NCBI GenBank assembly: GCA_963693105.1
Contig: OY843752.1
Location: forward strand, 124,001-188,000
Length of the DNA stretch: 64,000 bases
Reading direction: 5' to 3'
DNA from: Oxydemutator sp963693105
GTDB lineage: Bacteria > Pseudomonadota > Gammaproteobacteria > Poriferisulfidales > Oxydemutatoraceae
Shown: in pieces, positions 33,732 through 44,610 of the stretch
Layout: every line of letters starts with the position of its first letter
Numbering within the stretch: the first letter of the stretch is position 1
Program-made: the position numbers and the translations under genes
Notes under the pieces: model-generated
Database searches by the model: none
The model's input: the letters and a program-made list of their open reading frames with translations, nothing else
Told to the model about the DNA's origin: nothing

Positions 33732-35503
33732 GCCGGGCCTCGCCGGCGACCGTCACCGGCCATACCATCCCGGAGTTGTTCCGGCGGCGCGTGCAGGCGA
33801 CGCCGAACGCAACCGCCTATATTCAATTCGACGACGACACCGGCCAATGGCGCCGCTACGACTGGAGCGAAGTTCACGCCCTCGCGGGCTTGCGCCAGAC
33901 GTGGCTGAAAACGCTGCCGCTCGGTGCGGGAGAGCGCGTCGCGCTGATGATGCCGAACGGCGTGGAATGGGTGCTGTTTGACCTCGCCGCGGCGGGGCTT
34001 GGCCTGGTGACGGTGCCGTTGTACGCCCACGACCAGCCCGGCAATATCTCCTACATTCTCGAACAGACGGAAGTCAAGCTGCTGCTGATTCACTCGGACA
34101 AACAATGGCGGCCGGTGCGACGCGCGCTCGACCAACTGCACCAACCGCCGCTGACGGTCAGCGCCGTCCCGGTCAGCGACGGCGGCGTCGGCGCGCTCAA
34201 CGACCTGCTGCGGGATGTGGCGCACGAAGATTACGCCGCCGGCGACATCGGCGCCGACGAACTGGCGACCATCGTCTATACCTCGGGCACGACCGGGCGC
34301 CCGAAGGGCGTCATGCTGTCGCACCGCAACCTGCTGTCGAACGCCGCGGCGTCGAGCCGCGCCGTGCCAATCGGCCAGCGCGACCGGATGCTGTCGTTCC
34401 TGCCGTTGTCTCACATGTTCGAGAGAACCGTCGGCTATTACGTGCCGATGATGTGCGGCGCCACCGTGGCTTATGCGCGTTCGGTCTCCACGTTGCCGGA
34501 GGACATGATGGAGTTGGCGCCGACCTGTCTGATTTCGGTACCGCGAATCTACGAGCGCATCCACGCGCGTTTGATGGAGCGCGTGAAGCGCCAGAGCCGT
34601 TGGCGGCGGCAACTCTTTCAACTGACGCTGGCGTCCGGGTGGCGGCGGTTTCTGCGGCGTCAGGGCGACGCCGGCTGGCATCCGCTGGTGGTTTTGTGGC
34701 CGCTGCTGCGCGGCGTCGCGCAACGTTTTCACGACCGCCTCGGCGGACGCCTGGGTTGCATGATCAGCGGCGGCGCGCCGTTGTCGCCCGGTATTTCGCG
34801 CGTTTTTCTGAGTCTTGGAGCCGATTTGATGCAAGGCTACGGCACCACGGAAGCGTCGCCGGTGGTGTCGGTCAACCGCAGCGGCCGCAACCGGCCGGAC
34901 AGCGTCGGCGTACCGCTCGACAACATTGAAGTGAAAATCGGCGAACACGACGAACTGCTGGTCAAGGGACCCTGCGTGATGCTCGGCTACTGGCGCGACC
35001 GCCAGACGACCGCCAGGACGGTGGACGCCGGCGGCTGGCTGCACACCGGCGACACCGCGCGCATCGAGGACGGTCGTCTCTACATCACCGGACGCATCAA
35101 GGACATCACCGTGCTGTCCACCGGGGAGAAGATCGCGCCGGCGGACATGGAGGCGGCGATCGTGCTCGACCCGCTGTTCGAACAGGTGCTGGTCGTCGGC
35201 GAGGGGCGGCCTTGCCTGTCGGTCATCGCCGTAATCAACCCCGCCTGCTGGAGAGACGAGGCGGTGAAAGCCGGTGTGCCGCCCGGCGACTACACAAGCA
35301 GTGCCGCGCGCGAGTTCGCGCTGGCGCGCATCCGCCGCAAACTGACCGCCTTCCCGGCTTACGCCGACATTAAAAAGACGGCGCTGGTCGAGCAGGGTTG
35401 GAGCATGGAAAACGGCTTGCTGACGCCGACCCTGAAACCGAAACGCAAGGCCATCCTGGCGCATCACCGGGATTTGATAGAGGAAATCTACTCAGGCGTT
35501 TGA
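33728..35503 (+). CDS. Long-chain acyl-CoA synthetase (AMP-forming)
   Basis: About 591 aa. Adenylation motifs: TIVYTSGTTGRPKGVMLSHR (phosphate loop), MQGYGTTEASPVVSVN, and WLHTGDTARIEDGRLYITGR followed by KDITVLSTGEKIAP. It resembles FadD/FAA1-type ligases that activate free fatty acids. A GTG at 33728 overlaps the stop of the previous gene (GTGA). A TTG five codons earlier is possible but less likely. Together with the two genes before it this forms a fatty-acid degradation operon. Confidence 0.9.
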   Translation: MSRASPATVTGHTIPELFRRRVQATPNATAYIQFDDDTGQWRRYDWSEVHALAGLRQTWLKTLPLGAGERVALMMPNGVEWVLFDLAAAGLGLVTVPLYAHDQPGNISYILEQTEVKLLLIHSDKQWRPVRRALDQLHQPPLTVSAVPVSDGGVGALNDLLRDVAHEDYAAGDIGADELATIVYTSGTTGRPKGVMLSHRNLLSNAAASSRAVPIGQRDRMLSFLPLSHMFERTVGYYVPMMCGATVAYARSVSTLPEDMMELAPTCLISVPRIYERIHARLMERVKRQSRWRRQLFQLTLASGWRRFLRRQGDAGWHPLVVLWPLLRGVAQRFHDRLGGRLGCMISGGAPLSPGISRVFLSLGADLMQGYGTTEASPVVSVNRSGRNRPDSVGVPLDNIEVKIGEHDELLVKGPCVMLGYWRDRQTTARTVDAGGWLHTGDTARIEDGRLYITGRIKDITVLSTGEKIAPADMEAAIVLDPLFEQVLVVGEGRPCLSVIAVINPACWRDEAVKAGVPPGDYTSSAAREFALARIRRKLTAFPAYADIKKTALVEQGWSMENGLLTPTLKPKRKAILAHHRDLIEEIYSGV

Positions 35504-35520
35504 CCACGCCGCCGATGCCG

Positions 35521-36525
35521 TCATCCAACGCGCGCGCCGGCGCGGTGCTCCAGAAACCATGAACAGGTCGCGGCAATGCCGTCGGCGAGAGCGACGCCGG
35601 CGCGCCAGCCGAGGCCGTCCAGCACCGAGGTATCCAGCAGTTTGCGCGGCGCGCCGTCGGGCTTGGCGGAGTCAAACACGATCTCGCCCGGATAGTCCGT
35701 CGCGTCCCGTATCAGCGACGCACATTCGGCGATGGTGACCTCCTGGCCGGAACCGACGTTGATGTGCGATTGCATCGGCGAGGTGCAGGCGTCGTACACA
35801 TCGTCGGCAAGCGCCATGACGTGGACACAGGCGTCGGCCAGATCGTCCACGTGCAGAAAGTCGCGCCTGGCCGCGCCGCTGCCCCACACGCGCACCTCCG
35901 GCTGCCCGCTCCCGGCGGCCTCGCAGAAACGCCGAATCAGCGCCGGTATGACGTGACTGTCCTCGGCGTGAAAATTGTCGCCGGGGCCGTAGAGGTTGGT
36001 CGGCATGACGCTGCGGTAAGCGGTTCCATATTGCCGGTTATACGACTCGCACAATTTGATGCCGGCGATCTTGGCCACCGCATACGGCTCGTTGGTCGGC
36101 TCCAGCGAGCCTTGCAGCAACTCCGACTCGCGCATCGGCTGCGCCGCAAGACGGGGGTAAATGCACGAGCTGCCGAGAAACAAAAGCCGCCGCACGCCGG
36201 CGCGCCATGCCTCGTGAATCACGTTGGCCTCTATCATCAGGTTCTGGTAGAGAAACTCCGCCGGGTAGGTGTTGTTGGCGTGGATGCCGCCGACCCTGGC
36301 GGCGGCCAGCACGACGTAATCCACTGCAACACTGTCGAAAAACGCGCGCACGGCGGCGGTGTCGCACAAATCGAGACGCGCACGCTCGCGGGTTATCAGA
36401 TGGGTGCAGCCGCGTTTTTCAAGACAACGCATGATTGCCGAGCCGACCATGCCGCGGTGACCGGCGACGTACACCGCCGTGTCTTTGTTCAGAACGGGCT
36501 GTGAAGCAGCGGCGGTTTCAGGCAT
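35521..36525 (-). CDS. fcl: GDP-L-fucose synthase
   Basis: A 334-aa short-chain dehydrogenase: NADP-binding GHRGMVGSAIMR, Ser/Tyr/Lys catalytic set with LGSSCIYP and YAVAKIAGIKLCESY, then MPTNLYGPGDNF. It performs the epimerase-reductase step that turns GDP-4-keto-6-deoxymannose into GDP-L-fucose for surface polysaccharide. The start overlaps gmd by 8 nt, so the two enzymes are coupled. Confidence 0.94.
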   Translation of the reverse strand: MPETAAASQPVLNKDTAVYVAGHRGMVGSAIMRCLEKRGCTHLITRERARLDLCDTAAVRAFFDSVAVDYVVLAAARVGGIHANNTYPAEFLYQNLMIEANVIHEAWRAGVRRLLFLGSSCIYPRLAAQPMRESELLQGSLEPTNEPYAVAKIAGIKLCESYNRQYGTAYRSVMPTNLYGPGDNFHAEDSHVIPALIRRFCEAAGSGQPEVRVWGSGAARRDFLHVDDLADACVHVMALADDVYDACTSPMQSHINVGSGQEVTIAECASLIRDATDYPGEIVFDSAKPDGAPRKLLDTSVLDGLGWRAGVALADGIAATCSWFLEHRAGARVG

Positions 36526-37579
36526 GTTCGCGGCCGGATTTCATCCGCTCGGCCAACGCCAGATCGTGCGCCACCATCTCCGACACCAATTCGTCAAACG
36601 TCACTTTCGGCCGCCAGCCCAGTTTGTCGCGCGCGAGCGCGGCGTCGCCGCGCAGGCTATCGACTTCGGCGGGGCGGAAATAGCGCTCGCTGACCCGCAC
36701 GATGACGCGGCCGTTCTGGTCCTTGCCGTGTTCATCCAGTCCTTTGCCGTGCCAGGTAATCTGGATGCCCATTTCGCGCGCCGCGGCTTCCAGAAATTCG
36801 CGCACCGAGTGCTGTTCGTTGGTGGCGATGACCAGGTCTTCGGGCCGCTCCTGTTGCAGCATCAGCCACTGCGCCTCGACGTAATCGCGCGCATGGCCCC
36901 AGTCGCGGCGGGCGTCGAGATTGCCGATATAAAGACAGTCCTGCAGGCCGGCGCGGATGAAGGCAAGCCCGCGGGTAATCTTGCGGGTTACGAACGTCTC
37001 GCCGCGCACCGGCGATTCATGGTTGAAGAGAATGCCGTTGCAGGCGAACAGGCCGTAGGCTTCGCGGTAAATTTTCGTGACCCAGTAGGCGTACAACTTG
37101 GCCGCCCCGTAAGGCGAACGCGGCTCGAAAGGCGTGGTCTCGGACTGCGGAATTTGCGGCGCGTTGCCGAACATCTCGGAAGTCGAGGCCTGGTAAAAAC
37201 GGGTTTTGTCCGCCAGCCCCAGGGTTCTGATGGCCTCCAGCATCCGCAGCACGCCGAGCGCGTCCGAGTTGGCGGTGTATTCCGGCTCCTCGAAAGAGAC
37301 GGCGACATGCGACTGCGCCGCGAGGTTGTAGATTTCAACGGGCCGCACTTTCTGCAGGATGTGCGCCAGGCTGGTGGCGTCGGTCATGTCCCCGGCGTGC
37401 AGCACCAGGTCATAGCCCTGCTCGAACGGATCATGGTAGAAGCGCTCAATGCGGGCGGTGTTGAACAGCGAGGTGCGGCGGATTACGCCGTGAACCTCGT
37501 AGTCCTTTTCCAGCAGAAACTCGGCCAGATAGGAACCGTCCTGGCCGGTAATGCCGGTAATCAGTGCTCGTTTCTTCAT
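36518..37579 (-). CDS. gmd: GDP-mannose 4,6-dehydratase
   Basis: A 353-aa enzyme: NADP-binding GITGQDGSYLAEFLL, catalytic STSEMFGN and SPYGAAKLYAYW. It converts GDP-mannose into GDP-4-keto-6-deoxymannose, feeding the next gene. ATG at 37579 is the family start (MKKRALITG). A 33-codon upstream extension has no homology and crosses a -10 box. Confidence 0.95.
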   Translation of the reverse strand: MKKRALITGITGQDGSYLAEFLLEKDYEVHGVIRRTSLFNTARIERFYHDPFEQGYDLVLHAGDMTDATSLAHILQKVRPVEIYNLAAQSHVAVSFEEPEYTANSDALGVLRMLEAIRTLGLADKTRFYQASTSEMFGNAPQIPQSETTPFEPRSPYGAAKLYAYWVTKIYREAYGLFACNGILFNHESPVRGETFVTRKITRGLAFIRAGLQDCLYIGNLDARRDWGHARDYVEAQWLMLQQERPEDLVIATNEQHSVREFLEAAAREMGIQITWHGKGLDEHGKDQNGRVIVRVSERYFRPAEVDSLRGDAALARDKLGWRPKVTFDELVSEMVAHDLALAERMKSGREHA

Positions 37580-38058
37580 CGGAAAAGCCCCGCCGGGGGA
37601 AATGGGCATACAGGCGATGCCGGCTGCATTATATATGATAGGTTTTGCGGTTGGACATTCAGACTGCGAGAGCACCACGGCATGAACCGAAAAGGCGGGG
37701 ACAGACAGCGCCTGCTCCCGAAGCAGGAGCGGAGTTTCAAGATTCTGCTTTCCAGTTTCCCGGACAATCGCCTGTTTTTACATCCCGCCAAGCTGTCGCA
37801 GCCGAAATATTCTTTTTTGAGTTGAAGCACGGTCGATGCGCGGCAGCCCCGCTTTTGCCCGGACAAGGGAAAGCGCGGTTTTTTCACCGCACGTGGCGCC
37901 TGAATCGCGGCGGGTGGGTGGAATGACTCATCGGTTGATGCGGCCTCGTTCGGGGAATCGTGCGGGAAGCCGGGCAAGGCACTCCGCGGGAAACATTGAC
38001 ATAAAAACAATGCGGCCACATTATAACGGCATTTCCGGAATTCAGACAGGGAGGAAAA
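37580..38058. other. 479-bp intergenic region between gmd and a membrane-protein gene
   Basis: No convincing gene. It contains a possible gmd -10 box (TATAAT on the minus strand, 37633-37628) without a clear -35. A small hairpin has arms CCTGCT and AGCAGG. Near 37848-37884 an imperfect stem (CCGCTTT with AAAGCGCGG) is followed by six T on the plus strand. The last could be a terminator of an unseen transcript, or chance. Confidence 0.35.
37996..38025 (+). promoter_or_regulatory. Promoter of the 122-aa membrane-protein gene
   Basis: Consensus TTGACA at 37996-38001, then ATTATA at 38020-38025 (18-nt spacer); TATAAC two nt further on is an alternative. The ribosome binding site AGGGAGG lies at about 38045, ahead of the ATG at 38059. 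Confidence 0.5.
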
Positions 38059-38427
38059 ATGTTATCCAAAAATCTTTTGCGGCTGTATGCACTGGCGGTG
38101 TGTTTTGTCTCGGTCATCGTCTTCAGCATCTCGTTCGGCGTCGGCGTGTATGACGTGTTGCAGGTCAACCTGCCCGAAACGACGCTGAGCAGCTGGCAAT
38201 ACGACCGCTTCCAGAGCAACGCCAATTTCATCCGCGACTGGCCTCCCGAAAAAGCGGTGCCGGACGATGAAACCCTCGCCCGGTTGAGAGAAGAAGGCTA
38301 CCGCATCGCCATCGCGGGCGAGGCGAGAAACGCAAAGCAAAGCCTCATCCAGGCCATCATCACCATGCTGATCATGGTCGCGCTTTTTCTGATTCACTGG
38401 AAGCTGTCGCGCAAACCCATGCAATGA
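38059..38427 (+). CDS. Small membrane protein with two TM segments
   Basis: A 122-aa protein with a TM helix at about residues 7-30 (LYALAVCFVSVIVFSISFGV) and another at 95-114 (SLIQAIITMLIMVALFLIHW). The soluble loop between them is about 60 residues, probably periplasmic. No family recognised. It has a clear promoter and strong ribosome binding site. The next gene starts 45 nt later. Confidence 0.7.
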   Translation: MLSKNLLRLYALAVCFVSVIVFSISFGVGVYDVLQVNLPETTLSSWQYDRFQSNANFIRDWPPEKAVPDDETLARLREEGYRIAIAGEARNAKQSLIQAIITMLIMVALFLIHWKLSRKPMQ

Positions 38428-38472
38428 GAAACACCCGCGCCGCCGGGCCGAAGCCCTGAAGCCAACCCGTCC

Positions 38473-39453
38473 ATGACCAAAAAGTGCCTCGTGTTGACGA
38501 CAGTCAACGCGCCGACCGAAGCGGTGCGCCGGTTTATCGAGACCGACTACGACGTCATCGTCGTCGGCGACCGTAAAACCCCCGATGATTACGCATCCCT
38601 CGACTGCATTTTTCTCGACCTGCGCGCCCAGCGCAAACAATTCCCGAAAATCAGCGGGCTGCTTCCCGTGGACAGCTACTCGCGCAAGAACATCGGCTAC
38701 CTGTACGCGATACAAAACGGCTACGACGTCATCGCCGAAAGCGACGACGACAACATTCCGTACGAGAACTGGGGAAAACTCGACCACCGTTTTTCGCACA
38801 CGGTGGTGGCGCCGGCGTATCCGAACGTGTATTCCCTCTACACCGACGAATTCATCTGGCCGCGAGGCTTTCCGCTTGAAAAAATCAGCGACGCCGGGGA
38901 CATTCTCGTCGAGGAGAAAAACGGCGACGTGTTCATCATCCAGGGCCTGGCCGACGACGACCCCGATGTGGACGCCATCTTCCGGCTGGTTTTCGGCGGC
39001 CGGGAAACGCCCGCCGCAAGCCGGGGATTCAGCGACAAGACCTACGTGCTGGACAAGGAGGTGCTGTCGCCGTTCAACTCCCAGAACACATTCTGGATCA
39101 ACCGGGCGGCCTTCCCGTTTCTGTATCTTCCGGCGACGGTGACGTTCCGCTGCTGCGATATTCTGAGGTCGTACGTCGCGCAGCACGGAATCTGGCGGCG
39201 CGATGGCCGCCTGGCTTTTACCGGCGCGTCGGTGCGCCAGCAGCGAAATCCGCACGACCTGCTGGAGGATTTTGCATCGGAAATGCCGCTTTACCTGCAT
39301 TTCCACAAAATGATGGAGGCGCTGGACGCCACCGAAATGGAAGGCGGCGACGACGATCTCGAAAAGATGTACCGCGCGCTGTACGCAAACGGCATGGTCG
39401 CAAAACGCGAACTGAAAATCGTCCGCGAGTGGCTGCGGACGGCGGCGGGCTGA
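38473..39453 (+). CDS. STELLO (DUF288)-like glycosyltransferase
   Basis: A 326-aa cytoplasmic protein resembling the STELLO/DUF288 glycosyltransferase group. It starts with CLVLTTVNAPTEAVRRF and VIVVGDRKTP, has YSRKNIGYLYAIQNG at about residues 69-83, and an acidic metal/nucleotide-sugar motif SDDDN at 90-94. The family is best known from plants and nematodes; bacterial members are thought to act on surface glycans. The GDP-fucose genes nearby fit a polysaccharide role. It ends 5 nt from the convergent glmS. Confidence 0.72.
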   Translation: MTKKCLVLTTVNAPTEAVRRFIETDYDVIVVGDRKTPDDYASLDCIFLDLRAQRKQFPKISGLLPVDSYSRKNIGYLYAIQNGYDVIAESDDDNIPYENWGKLDHRFSHTVVAPAYPNVYSLYTDEFIWPRGFPLEKISDAGDILVEEKNGDVFIIQGLADDDPDVDAIFRLVFGGRETPAASRGFSDKTYVLDKEVLSPFNSQNTFWINRAAFPFLYLPATVTFRCCDILRSYVAQHGIWRRDGRLAFTGASVRQQRNPHDLLEDFASEMPLYLHFHKMMEALDATEMEGGDDDLEKMYRALYANGMVAKRELKIVREWLRTAAG

Positions 39454-39458
39454 CAGCC

Positions 39459-41306
39459 CTACTCGACCGTCACCGACTTCGCCAGATTGCGCGGCTGGTC
39501 AATGTCGGTGCCCTTCAGCAGCGCCGTGTGGTAAGCCAGGATTTGCAGCGGCAGCGTGAAAATAATCGGCGCCACCGCGTTTTCCGGCGCGTTCAGTTCA
39601 ATCACCACCACCGAGTCGTCCTCCGACTCGAAGCCGGCGCCTGAATCGGCAAACACGTGCAGCACGCCGCCGCGCGCGCGCACTTCCTGAAGGTTCGACT
39701 TCAACTTGGCCAGCAGATGGTCGTTCGGCGCCACCGAAACGACCGGCATGCCGCGGTCCACCAGCGCCAGCGGGCCGTGCTTGAGTTCGCCCGCGGCGTA
39801 GGCCTCGGCGTGTATGTAGGAAATCTCCTTCATCTTGAGGGCGCCTTCCATCGCGACCGGGTAATGCCGCCCCCGCCCCAGAAACAGAACGTGCTGTTTG
39901 TCCGCGTACTGCTTCGCCAGTTCCATAATCCGCGGCTCGAGTTCAAGCGCCTGTTCAAGGCGCGACGGCAGGTTGCGCAACTGCGCGACGAGGTCGGCTC
40001 TCACCGCCCGATCCATACCGGCGCGCTTGCCGAGCAGCATGGCAAGCAGCAGCAGCGTCACCAACTGGGTCGTGAACGCCTTGGTGGAGGCGACCCCGAT
40101 CTCCGGCCCGGCATGGGTCATCAGCACCCGGTCGGACTCCCTCATCAGCGAGCTTTCGGGCACGTTGCAGATGGCCACCGACGACAGGTAATCGCACTTC
40201 TTCGCCAGCGCCAGCGCGGCGAGCGTGTCCGCCGTTTCGCCCGACTGCGAAATGGTCACGAACAAGGTGCCCGGCAAAATCACCTGACGGCGATAGCGAA
40301 ACTCGCTGGCAATCTCGACCCGGCACGGCACGCCGGCGAACTCCTCGAACCAGTAGCGCGCGACCAGGCCGGCGTGGTAACTGGTGCCGCAGGCGACAAT
40401 CTGCACCGCCCGGACCGCATCCAGCAAAGCCGCGGCGCCCGGCCCCAGTATCCCGTCCGGCACGGTGTCGTCGAGCAGGCGGCCTTCGAGCGTGTCGGTA
40501 ATCGCGCACGGCTGGTCGTGTATTTCCTTCTGCATGAAATGATCGAATTCACCGAGTTCAATCGCGTGCGGCGACAACGGCGTCGCCACCGGTTCGCGCT
40601 CGACCGGGCGCAGGTCGCCGCCGTCGAGTTCGCCGTTGAAAATGCGGATGCCGTCGCGCCCGATGCGGGCGATGTCGCCGTTCTCCAGCACAATGAAGTC
40701 GCTGGTGACCTGCAACAGCGCCTGCACATCGGAGGCGGCGTAATTGCCGCCGTCGCCGCCGGCGCCGATAACCAGCGGGCTGCCGTTGCGCACGAGCACG
40801 ATGTGGTCGGGCTGCTCCACGTCAATCACGCCCAGCGCGTACGTGCCCTTGAGGTCTTTCAGCGCGCGGCTGACCGCCTTCAGCAAATCGTCTTCGCGCG
40901 CCAGATACAGCATGATCTGATGGGCGATGACCTCGGTGTCGGTCTCGGAGGTGAACTCAAAGCCCTGCCCGATCTGGGTTTTTTTCAGCGCCTCGTAGTT
41001 CTCGATGATGCCGTTGTGGACGATGACGATGCGGTCGCCGGAGACATGCGGGTGCGCGTTGGCCTCGTCCGGCGCGCCGTGGGTCGCCCAGCGCGTGTGC
41101 GCGACGCCGGCGTTGCCGGCGCGGGGTTCGGCGTCGAGCGCGCCTTGCAGTTCGGCCACCTTGCCGAGTTTCCTGACGCGCCGGATGCCGCCGTTGACGA
41201 GCGCGATGCCGGCGGAGTCATAACCGCGGTATTCCAGCCGCCGCAATCCCTCCATCAGGATGCCGCTGACGTCGCGCCCGGCGATTGCGGCGACAATGCC
41301 GCACAT
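39459..41306 (-). CDS. glmS: Glutamine-fructose-6-phosphate aminotransferase
   Basis: A 615-aa enzyme. The N-terminal glutaminase begins MCGIVAAIAGR, the Cys becoming residue 1 and nucleophile after Met removal. This fixes the start at 41306 instead of the TTG one codon earlier. Two SIS domains follow (CGTSYHAGL, SQSGETADTLAAL, ASTKAFTTQ), and the C-terminus ends with the conserved LAKSVTVE. It makes glucosamine-6-phosphate, the entry into peptidoglycan and LPS sugars. It overlaps glmU by one nt. Confidence 0.97.
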   Translation of the reverse strand: MCGIVAAIAGRDVSGILMEGLRRLEYRGYDSAGIALVNGGIRRVRKLGKVAELQGALDAEPRAGNAGVAHTRWATHGAPDEANAHPHVSGDRIVIVHNGIIENYEALKKTQIGQGFEFTSETDTEVIAHQIMLYLAREDDLLKAVSRALKDLKGTYALGVIDVEQPDHIVLVRNGSPLVIGAGGDGGNYAASDVQALLQVTSDFIVLENGDIARIGRDGIRIFNGELDGGDLRPVEREPVATPLSPHAIELGEFDHFMQKEIHDQPCAITDTLEGRLLDDTVPDGILGPGAAALLDAVRAVQIVACGTSYHAGLVARYWFEEFAGVPCRVEIASEFRYRRQVILPGTLFVTISQSGETADTLAALALAKKCDYLSSVAICNVPESSLMRESDRVLMTHAGPEIGVASTKAFTTQLVTLLLLAMLLGKRAGMDRAVRADLVAQLRNLPSRLEQALELEPRIMELAKQYADKQHVLFLGRGRHYPVAMEGALKMKEISYIHAEAYAAGELKHGPLALVDRGMPVVSVAPNDHLLAKLKSNLQEVRARGGVLHVFADSGAGFESEDDSVVVIELNAPENAVAPIIFTLPLQILAYHTALLKGTDIDQPRNLAKSVTVE

Positions 41307-42679
41307 CAATCCGTTCCTTTCCTGCGGGGGCGCCGCCAGCCTTCGACGGTCTTCTGCTCGCCACGGGACAGCGTCAGCGCGCCGGCTTCGGCGTCGCGCG
41401 TGATGGTCGAGCCGGCGCCGATGGTGGCGCCGTCGCCGACCGCCACCGGCGCCACCAATTGCGTGCCCGAGCCGATGAACACATCGTCGCCGATGACGGT
41501 GCGGTGTTTGCCGGCGCCGTCGTAATTGCAGGTAATCGTGCCGGCGCCGACGTTGGCGCCGGCGCCGATTTGACTGTCGCCGATGTAGCTGAGGTGATTG
41601 ACCTTGCTGCCCGCGCCCACCTCGCTCTTCTTGACTTCGACGAAGTTGCCGACATGGACGCCGTCGGCGAGCACCGTCTGCGGCCGGATTCTGGCATAAG
41701 GCCCGACCCGGCAGCGTTCGCCGATTTTCGCGTCCTCGATGAACGAGTACGGCTCGATGACGGTGCCGGCGCCGATTTTGACGTCGCGCAACAGGCTGTA
41801 GGCGCCGACGTTGACACCGTCGCCGAGTTCAACCTCGCCTTCGAGTATCACGCCGACATCGAACAAAACGTTTTTGCCGGTCTCGACGTTGGCGCGCACT
41901 TCAAGGCGGCTTGCGTTGCGCACGCCCGCACCCCCGTCCATCAGCGCGCGCACGCGGCGGCGCTGCAAAATCCGCTCCGCGCTTTCCAGCTCCACGCGGC
42001 TGTTGGCGCCCGTCGCTTCCGACGGATCATGCAGCCCGCTCGACTTCAGGCGCAGTCCGCGGGCGACCGCAACGCCGGCGCAATCGGTCAGGTAATACTC
42101 GCGCTGGCGGTTGTCGTTACCGATCTTCGCAATCGTCTCGCGCAGAACCGACGCCCTGGCGGCCATCACGCCCAGATTGACCTCCGTTATCCGGCGCTGC
42201 ACAGGCGTCGCGTCGGCCTCCTCGACTATGCCCGTGATTTCGCCGTGTTCGTCGCGCAGAATGCGGCCGTAACCGGCGGGCAGAGCGATGTCCGCGGCCA
42301 ACAGCACAAGGTCGGCTCGCGCCAGATTGTCGAGCACGCCGCGGTAGGTCTCGGTGTAAATCAGCGGCATATCGCCGTAGGTAATCAACGCGATGTCGTC
42401 GTCTTTCAGCGCGGACAGCGCGCACGAGACCGCGTGCGCGGTTCCCAGTTGTTCGCGCTGCTCGTGCCAGACGAGACCGGCGTCATCGCCGAACACCTCG
42501 CGCACCCGGTCGGCGCCGTGACCGACAACGACATGCACCGCATCCGCCCCGAGCCGCTTCATCGCGCCGGTGACGTGCTCAAGCAACGGGCTGCCGCCGA
42601 GATCGCACAACACCTTCGGCCCGTCCGCGCCCATGCGTTTGCCCTCCCCGGCGGCAAGAACAATGGCTGAAAATTTCAT
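41306..42679 (-). CDS. glmU: Bifunctional UDP-N-acetylglucosamine pyrophosphorylase / glucosamine-1-phosphate acetyltransferase
   Basis: A 457-aa protein of normal length: N-terminal uridyltransferase with LAAGEGKRMGADGPKVL and ITYGDMPLI; C-terminal left-handed beta-helix acetyltransferase with hexapeptide repeats (GDGVNVGAYSLL, GAGSKVNHLSYIGDSQIG, GAGTITCNYDG). It makes UDP-GlcNAc. Gene order atpC-glmU-glmS is a known gammaproteobacterial arrangement. Confidence 0.97.
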   Translation of the reverse strand: MKFSAIVLAAGEGKRMGADGPKVLCDLGGSPLLEHVTGAMKRLGADAVHVVVGHGADRVREVFGDDAGLVWHEQREQLGTAHAVSCALSALKDDDIALITYGDMPLIYTETYRGVLDNLARADLVLLAADIALPAGYGRILRDEHGEITGIVEEADATPVQRRITEVNLGVMAARASVLRETIAKIGNDNRQREYYLTDCAGVAVARGLRLKSSGLHDPSEATGANSRVELESAERILQRRRVRALMDGGAGVRNASRLEVRANVETGKNVLFDVGVILEGEVELGDGVNVGAYSLLRDVKIGAGTVIEPYSFIEDAKIGERCRVGPYARIRPQTVLADGVHVGNFVEVKKSEVGAGSKVNHLSYIGDSQIGAGANVGAGTITCNYDGAGKHRTVIGDDVFIGSGTQLVAPVAVGDGATIGAGSTITRDAEAGALTLSRGEQKTVEGWRRPRRKGTD

Positions 42680-42768
42680 CAGGTAGTCAGGAAAACACTG
42701 GTTCAGCCCTGACTGTACACCAAACCGTGGTTATTTTTTGCCGCGCACGAAGGCCATGAGTTGCCGGC

Positions 42769-43185
42769 CTATCTGGTTTTGCGCAGGCGGTCGATCATTC
42801 GCAGTTGGGCGGCGATTTCGGCGAGTTCGGCCAGCGCCCTGGCCGACTCGATGTCGGACAGTTGCGTTTGCAGCAATTCTTCGGCGCGCTGTTTTGCTTC
42901 CAGGGCCTTGGCCTCGTCCAGGTCCTCGCCGCGCATGGCGGTGTCGGAAAGCACCATGACCGTGTCGGGCTGCACCTCGATGATGCCTCCCGACACGAAG
43001 AAGTGGCGGTCCACCTCGCCGTCGATGCGGACGCGAACCTCGCCCGGGCGCAGCCGCGACAGGAAAGGCGCGTGCTGCGGGAAGATGCCGACCTCGCCCA
43101 TCTCCGCCGACGCAAAAACGGCGTTGACCTCGCCGCTGAAAATCTCCTCCTCGGCGCTGACGATGTGGGTCTGAATTGTGCTCAT
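42769..43185 (-). CDS. atpC: ATP synthase F1 epsilon subunit
   Basis: A 138-aa subunit: beta-sandwich part (IVSAEEEIFSGEVNAVFASA, GEVGIFPQHAPFLSRL) and C-terminal helical hairpin with ALEAKQRAEELL. It couples rotation and can inhibit ATP hydrolysis. Last gene of the atp operon, 6 nt after atpD. Confidence 0.96.
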   Translation of the reverse strand: MSTIQTHIVSAEEEIFSGEVNAVFASAEMGEVGIFPQHAPFLSRLRPGEVRVRIDGEVDRHFFVSGGIIEVQPDTVMVLSDTAMRGEDLDEAKALEAKQRAEELLQTQLSDIESARALAELAEIAAQLRMIDRLRKTR

Positions 43186-43191
43186 GGCGCG

Positions 43192-44571
<1,380 letters not shown>

Positions 44572-44610
44572 AATTTGTTTCTCCTTAAAAAATCAGGTTG
44601 CGCATCGGCG

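Noticed and set aside
37848..37884. Hairpin followed by six T as a rho-independent terminator
   Set aside because: Imperfect stem and no transcript known to end there on the plus strand; too weak for its own feature.
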